From assembly GCF_020085105.1 (NCBI RefSeq), contig NC_058060.1:4837423-4901422 (forward strand): a stretch of 64,000 nt of DNA, read 5' to 3'. The DNA is from Siniperca chuatsi (lineage: Eukaryota > Chordata > Actinopteri > Centrarchiformes > Sinipercidae). The notes beneath the pieces were generated by a model that was not told where the DNA came from, made no database searches, and saw only the letters and a program-made list of their open reading frames with translations. Shown in pieces: positions 58,122 through 64,000 of the stretch (its first letter is position 1; each line of letters opens with the position of its first letter). The position numbers and the translations under genes were made by a program.

Positions 58122-58285
58122 GCCTGTTCCAAGAAGCAGTTTTACAGAGCTATTTGGATAGACTGCAGAGAAAGACCCAGAGCCCCATCTAATCTAGAAA
58201 ATGGACTGATGTCAAAAGACCTGCCCCAGGTTTCACTCAGCAAAGTTATTCAGGCAACTCAGTTCACCTGCTTCTTGGAACAGGC
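58122..58285. mobile_element. Small MITE with perfect 18-bp terminal inverted repeats
   Basis: GCCTGTTCCAAGAAGCAG at 58122-58139 is matched exactly by its reverse complement at 58268-58285. The element is 164 bp and non-coding, with degenerate complementarity further inside (cagttttacagagc / ttcaccc-type parts differ). The GGCCTGTT terminus resembles PIF/Harbinger-type MITEs. The target duplication was not resolved. Confidence 0.75.
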
Positions 58286-58289
58286 ATGA

Positions 58290-59200
58290 TAATCATACAT
58301 GTTTAACTGTTATTTTTTTTAAAATTGAAATAGAACACAAGGGTCAACCTAAAAATGAATCATTTCACTAAAATATTTACTGGTAAGTTTATATATTTAG
58401 AAGCAGCTTAATTATTGTATTACAGCCTGGCCAATAGAAATATTAACAAGGATTAGAATTGCGGTTATGTTATACATTAGGAAGAATCAAACTTATCTGA
58501 ACATTTTTATTCTGTTGATGAGCTGAATCTATCATGTCAAGAATTTGATGATTTCATTTTTTTCATGTTGTGTGGGTGTTGAGACAGACTATCTTTTTTA
58601 TTAACTTGTCATTAGATATTTGCAAAATCTGTTATTTGGTAAAAAAAAAGTGTGTATCCTCTGACCTTGTGTTGTAACACAGCCACCTGCTAGTCACTCC
58701 TAAGGGACTGAGGAGACCTCTGAAGCTCTCTGAAATGATTTAGGAGCTGAGACCTGTCTTAACATTTCTGAATGTTTATGCATGCCATACAAGCTGATAA
58801 AAATGACAAGCTGTGATGGCTGCTGTGATGCAGCCATGATACGGCACCTTCCGGAGGCTTGCTATTGGCTGATTTAGTGCTTGAGGGAGGGAATTAGTAG
58901 TAGACATGATGGTAGTTGTTATTTAACTCAGAGACTTTAGTCAAAGTTACTTTAAGCTTCTTTATACAAAACTCATCAGACTTAAGACTATTTCTTAGAA
59001 GTTGTAAACATACTGACTTGGATTTTAGGAATTGTTTGAAAACAAAAAAATGAAATATCACACTGACATAAGTATGATCATCTTTTTGTGTTTCTACACC
59101 TTAAATTCAATTGATTGGACATGATTTGGAAAGGCACAAGCCTATATAAGGTCTCACAGCTGACAATTCTTTCTGAAATTTCCTCTATTCTAATCTTCAT
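58290..59200. other. Intergenic sequence
   Basis: AT-rich, with no recognised gene, exon or RNA. Confidence 0.35.
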
Positions 59201-59202
59201 CA

Positions 59203-59430
59203 TGGTAAATGGACTGTCTTTCTGACTACTCAAAGCGCTTCAGCTACATATTCACCAGCGATGGCAGAACTCATCAAAGTAACTAATCATTTACACAACA
59301 TTCATGAAGGCACAGCCCTTGGGAGCAATTTGGGTTTCAGTGTCTCTTCGACATGTGGGCTGGGGGAAGCCGGGATCGAACCTTCTGATTGGTGGACGAC
59401 CCGCTCTACCACTAAGCAACAGTCGCCCAC
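59203..59430 (+). repeat. Dispersed repeat A, copy 2
   Basis: It has the same order of phrases as the copy at 25979: 'aaatggactgtctttc', 'actcaaagcgcttcag', 'cttcgacatgtgggctgggg', 'gggatcgaacc' and 'acccgctctaccactaagca'. This copy keeps a fuller middle ('gggagcaatttgggtttcag'). Confidence 0.7.
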
Positions 59431-59434
59431 TTCC

Positions 59435-61388
59435 CCATGCTGTCAAAGTCCCTACATTCACAATTCTGATGTCACCATATTTGGTCAATGATCCTTCTGA
59501 CCACATTCCTCAATAGAATTACTCCCTAAATACAGTTCTGAACAACCCACCACCTCTCTATCACCACTATGACCTCCAGGATGTCCATGGAGATTTAACT
59601 GAGTGTCCTTTATCCATCTGCAGGCTTTTCCACCACCACCACCACAGTCTAGACTCTGTGGGATTCTGTCTCCTATATCTCTTTCTCTGTTGCTAACCCC
59701 AATACTGTTCTCTCCTTATTGGAATGATCACTGCAGTCATGCCAAAGCTGAATTTTATCAAAGACCAGGAAGATGTAACGTGTATGGCCTGATGAATTAA
59801 CTGGCAAGATATAGAGCAGTAAACACTGTCTAAAATAATTGCTACTGTATTGCAGCCATTGCTTTTTACACATTTCAGTACAGTTTGAAAATAAACCTGC
59901 AGAGACTTGAAACATGCTTTAGATTGATGATCACAGTGAACATTATATTTTTTATTTCCTATTGTCACATTACTGCTACATGGTAATGCAAGTGAAATCA
60001 TGGACTGATTTAAAAGTTTTTCTAAGTTCTTGGAAGGAGTGTCAGAATAGTAAATGTATTGGTGAACTCAATAAAATTAATGAACTGAGCAGTTCATTGA
60101 TCATCTTCCTGCTGTAGGAAACAGCAGAAGTTTTGTTACATCAGCCCACAAAGTTAAACGTAACAGTGCTGATGGAAATGGTACACATACATCTATTTCA
60201 TAATTCAGTTTTGATACAGCTTCACTAACTGCATCAGTTCCTGTGGTTGTGCTGTCAGCTAAGCTAAGCTGCCTGCATTCAATAAAATGTCTGTCACAAA
60301 TAACACTGTTATAATAGTGTCTGTTAAATTCTTAATCAAAGCCATGGAGCTCATTGATTAGAGCATGACAGATGGACACAATATTCAGTGGTACAGTAAG
60401 ACAGACATGAAAGTCAGAAAAACATAACATAGTGATACAGAATCAACAAAAACCTCAAAACACTTCTTGACAGTTTGAGGTGTGACATTGTCACCAAAAA
60501 TGAGAACATTTTCAAGCATTGACGGAGATAATAGTAACTAGTAATGTTCTCCAATCTGATAAATAAAGGATTTCTTCTATGTTGCATACACATTTGCCAA
60601 TTCAATGTTATATTGTTGTGAGCTGTAAGAATAAAAGCAAAGATATTTGTATTGTATGAAATGTGTCAACCTACAAGCAGATATACTGTACATAATTAAA
60701 GTTGACAGATAAAAAAAAAGAATGGTCAAAAATCAGTGCAGCTGAAGCTGAGATGTCCTGACTTTTAGTCTCTAATATAGGTCAAAAACACTGGACTGTA
60801 CTTCCCACAATGCAACTCAGTAGTAAGCTCCAGAAACACTGGATCCTACACTTCCCATGATGCAACTGAGTAGTGTCTTTTCATTTGACCATCTCTGCCT
60901 AGTAAACACCCACATCTTCCATGTCCCAAGTCCATGCCCCCCATTTTAAAACACAGGCTTTCTGTTATAAAGCTGTAGTCTCCACCCTCCTTGACACTAT
61001 AACATCATCAGGGTTATTTTCATAGACTTGACAAAGCCACAGAAGACATTATACAACTGTTTTCACAGAGTTCACATTGGGGAAAATATTGGCAAAGGAC
61101 TTAGAGCATATTGTCAAGGGAAGAATATTCCATTTTACAATCTAGATGGGCAAACTGTAACATTCATAGTCATACAAGGTCAGTAGTTATAGTGAGTAGT
61201 AACAGCTAATAAGTACACAAGTACACAATTCACATGTCAGCAAAAACTGTTCACAGTAACATAGTAAGAATAATATGCCCTCTCAATGAGAATCACATGA
61301 ATAAATAGTGTTAATTTGCTCAATAAAACAGCTAACTATGGCAGTATATGTAAAAATCCCAATGAAGAAGCAGACAGTGCTGCATCAA
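59435..61388. other. Intergenic sequence downstream of the STEAP-like gene
   Basis: No exons were found. A duplicated phrase of about 40 bp ('cttcccacaatgcaactcag' and 'cttcccatgatgcaactgag') lies at about 60785-60872. It probably includes the 3' UTR of the minus-strand STEAP-like gene. Confidence 0.4.
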
Positions 61389-61682
61389 TCACATGATGGT
61401 GACTCTTTCAGGTGAAATGTGGGCTGCTGAGCCTACCGGCTCCAGGCGCTGGCACCGGTACTGACTGCTATCCTGGCCCTGGCGGATCCGGTGGAGCTTG
61501 CGGGCCACACAGGGGAGCAGCATCAGCACCTTCCCCAGTATGACACATACTGGCAGGACAAGGGCCACCACGAAGCTGGGGGGCAGGTAGAAACGGTAGG
61601 CTTCTTCCTCAAAGGCTCGCTTCCAGCCAAACAGCAGGCCGTGGAAGGTAGCAATGAGCAGGGCGATGTAGCCCAGAGTGGA
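61389..61682 (-). CDS. Last coding exon of a STEAP2-like metalloreductase
   Basis: The acceptor TTTACTCCAG precedes STLGYIALLIATFHGLLFGW, then KRAFEEEAYRFYLPPSF, a hydrophobic helix (VVALVLPVCVILGKVLMLLP), CVARKLHRIRQGQ and the terminal HISPERVTIM with stop at 61391-61389. STEAP proteins are six-helix membrane ferric and cupric reductases that use NADPH, FAD and one haem. This exon covers the last two helices and the cytosolic tail. The ISPERVT-M ending is characteristic of STEAP2 as I recall it, rather than STEAP1, 3 or 4. Phase 0 joins it to the exon at 62646-62482. I leave the symbol open because paralogue assignment needs a tree. Confidence 0.88.
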   Translation of the reverse strand, partial: STLGYIALLIATFHGLLFGWKRAFEEEAYRFYLPPSFVVALVLPVCVILGKVLMLLPCVARKLHRIRQGQDSSQYRCQRLEPVGSAAHISPERVTIM

Positions 61683-62481
61683 CTGGAGTAAAGACAGGAA
61701 GACTCATGATGGTACATACAGTAACAACTCCTGTGATCAGACAGCAAAGAGAGCAAAGCCAGCGAGCCAGTTCAGACACACAACTCCAGTTACACTGTAA
61801 GATTCCCATGTGAAAAACTTCACTCTGTGTAACACACATCCAATGTAGCCTTTGCAGTTTGGCTGTCTATTTAAGTTATTTCTCCTGCTTACTTAGTCTT
61901 TACTGTTTATATCAGGGGTTTTCAAACTATTAAGCGTCCCTTAACAGGGGGGCACAGGGGAGATGCAGGCGGAGGGAGAGGTGTGAGGCAAAGATACTGT
62001 GTGAGGTGAAAGGGACAGGTGGATGCTGGTGTTCTAAAAACAACTGGAAGTTAGTTATGGTAGATTGGCCCGCTGATTTGGCCAACTCACCAACACAGTC
62101 AGCAGTTACAGGTAGCAGCAGTGGCTGTGACACACAGCTCATGAAGGCATCTAAGGTACTTTAAAACCCTTAGCGCCCAATTGCTGCAATTTGCATCAAA
62201 AACTGTACTCCTTCTTCTCCGAGACATAACTCAGTCAAATCTCAACACACAGATATGACACACATATTTTTAGTTTCAGTGTAACTTACACTTTCTGGGG
62301 ATATCATTAAAGCTTTGTCCATCGTACAAAAACATTCATAAATCCACTTAGAAATCATAGAAAAAAGATGCACCTTATAACCCCTGAACTTGCCTGAGAG
62401 TTATCACATTTTTAAGTTTTCTTCAGGATCAAAGTAATCCAGTGTCAAGACTTGGAAAACCCCTGGTTTATATGTTTGTAC

Positions 62482-62646
62482 CTGTATGAAGCTGAACTCC
62501 CTCCAGTTGAGTGTGCTATGGACAGAGGGGATGGAGGTGATGGCCAGGAGTGACAAGAGCCCGAGACTCATGATCCCAAAGGAAACGTACATCTCCACCC
62601 TCCACACCTCCTCCTCATTCCACGCATTCTCCACATTAGCATGGAT
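62482..62646 (-). CDS. Penultimate coding exon of the STEAP2-like metalloreductase
   Basis: A 165-nt exon, phase 0/0, with acceptor CTGTTGGCAG and donor ATACAG/GTACAA. It encodes [20 protein letters not shown] followed by [20 protein letters not shown] and [15 protein letters not shown], the conserved segment around one transmembrane helix of the STEAP ferric-reductase domain, ending in the WREFSFIQ motif. The larger upstream exons (oxidoreductase domain and first helices) are not in the window, so the gene is partial here. Confidence 0.88.
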
Positions 62647-62649
62647 CTG

Positions 62650-63290
62650 CCAACAGAGAGGATGCTCAAGATGGAATTCACCACAATCATATTTCACTTC
62701 TTGTTTTGTACATGGCCAGATTAACCAGCAAAAGGGACGTGGGACAAAAGTGAGCTGCTTAGCCCCTAATTTCCCAAACAAATTTTCAATTAAATTAGTG
62801 CATGTCTGCACAGATGTTTGCATGGACCCTTCTGGACATTACCAGAAATTATGACTGTAGAAATGTATGACTGATTGCACATGTGTAAAACATCCATTTA
62901 TACAGACACCCACTGTCGTCTGTACAGAATTGGATTATGTATAAGTAGTGTGTACTGCTTTGGATTATTTCAGGAAATTTAGCATGTATTTGTGTTTTCA
63001 CTGAAAGAAGTGGACGTCCTTTCTATATGGACATATAATTCAGCAGTGGAAAGATATTAACTGTATCATCATTTTGATTTGATTTTTATGGTAATTTTTG
63101 CTCAAAGCTTGTAGAAAACATCGTAAGTCTGTATACTATATTGTAAAATTGAGATAATCATTGTCACAGAAAGACAGCCTCTTCACATTGGTGCCACAAA
63201 CATGTTAGTGACAAAGTTATCAGATTTGAAAATTCCATTTCACTGCATCGTAAAGGTCATCATAGGTCATTATAGATATATAGATAACTT
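62650..63290 (-). other. Intron of the STEAP2-like gene
   Basis: No further STEAP exon was recognised up to the right edge. This should be intronic sequence of the minus-strand gene. Confidence 0.5.
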
Positions 63291-63342
63291 CTGTTATGAA
63301 TTGGTGCTATATAAATAAAACTGAACTGAATTGAATAAAATC
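63290..63342 (-). repeat. Dispersed repeat B, short copy 2
   Basis: 'tatgaattggtgctatataa' then 'aataaaactgaactgaattg' is the reverse complement of the opening of the repeat at 43495. Confidence 0.65.
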
Positions 63343-63394
63343 TGAGACTGGTGTATTTATAAATTAATCCAAACTGGACCTCCTGTCTATTAAA

Positions 63395-63630
63395 TAGCTT
63401 AAAGGAGTGGTTCAAAGGAAATATGCATATTTGCTTTTTTTCTGAGAGTGAGATAAGAAGATGGATATCAATCTTTTTTCTGTGTGTTTAGTACAGAGTG
63501 GACAAGGTTATAGGTCATAGTTAGCCTAGTTTAGCAAGACTGGAAGCAGGGAGAAACAGCTAGCCTGGCTCTGTCCAAAGTCAAAAAATACACCTACCAA
63601 CACCTCTGAAGCTCACAAATTAACAACGTC
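63395..63630 (+). repeat. Dispersed fish repeat, fuller copy of the family at 7.2 kb
   Basis: 'aaaggagtggttcaaagg', 'gagataagaagatggatatc', 'cagctagcctggctctgtcc' and 'cctaccaacacctctgaagc' with 'tcacaaattaac' are in the order of a common teleost interspersed repeat. It lies in the intron of the STEAP2-like gene. Confidence 0.65.
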
Positions 63631-64000
63631 ATTAACATCTTCCTTATCCTGTACATAGACAGAAATGATCATTTGTGGTTTTAGGGAGAGTTATGTGCTG
63701 GAATGATTTCTTGACAAACAACAGTGTATCCATCCGCCTAAGACTATTGTGCAGCATCTGTGGATATAGTGCTGGTTGCCAAATACAGTCAGTGAGCACA
63801 GGTTTTGGTTTTAGTCTGTTGGTTTTGTACAGGCACAATGGTACCAAACCTTGCAACCTCACTGTGACGACAAGAAGCTGTGTCCAGCTGAACTTTATAG
63901 GTTTTGGTAGGCGTATTTTTGAACATTGGACTTTGCCCCTGCTGCCAGTCTTTATGCTAAACTAGCCTAAACTTCTTGTATCACTGGTATCATTGGAGCA

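Noticed and set aside
1-64000. CRISPR array, bacterial operon, phage or other prokaryotic system
   Set aside because: There are no regularly spaced identical repeats and no prokaryotic gene structure; all recognised genes are vertebrate nuclear genes.

Overview
This is a stretch of a ray-finned (teleost) fish nuclear genome. Three things show this: short exons with GT/AG borders, very few long ORFs, and dense dispersed repeats of kinds common in percomorph-type fishes (Tc1/mariner, RTE and L2-like LINEs, a Ty3/gypsy relic, hAT- and Harbinger-like MITEs, tRNA-derived SINEs). There are no bacterial or viral genes, CRISPR arrays or operons.

The recognisable core is a conserved vertebrate block. 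chchd7 lies on the minus strand (three coding exons, 30494 down to 29304). plag1 is on the plus strand (coding exons 44738-44985 and 45193-46378), and the intronless kinase gene mos is also plus (56105-57121). chchd7 and plag1 face away from each other across a candidate shared promoter near 33.6-34.05 kb, as in mammals, and mos lies downstream of plag1 on the same strand, also as in mammals. To the right, on the minus strand, are the last two coding exons of a STEAP-family metalloreductase, most like STEAP2 (62646-62482 and 61682-61389); its upstream exons lie beyond the window.

The left end (0-8.6 kb) holds well-formed minus-strand exons that I cannot name. One set (1548-1479, 777-748) has a promoter-like CpG-rich region at 3.6-4.1 kb. 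The other (8110-8011, 7632-7498) has an RFX X-box-like motif upstream. The zone 8.6-29 kb is mostly a transposon accumulation: a decayed gypsy pol broken by a foldback element, a gutted repeat filled with LINE pieces, a nearly complete RTE LINE with an exact 11-bp target duplication, and a long repeat containing an L2-like LINE and a Tc1 element. The first intron of plag1 (34.06-44.63 kb) contains a 4.3-kb inverted-repeat structure with hAT-like insertions and a cluster of YY1-like motifs. It ends in a 71-nt CT microsatellite that doubles as the polypyrimidine tract of the first coding exon.

Functionally the named genes are independent: a mitochondrial intermembrane-space twin-CX9C protein, a zinc-finger growth regulator, the oocyte-maturation kinase and a membrane metalloreductase. 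I found no convincing new biological system. The most unusual items are the plag1 CT-tract acceptor, the YY1-like motif cluster and the nested transposons. Repeat family names rest on remembered sequence features, not on a database search.
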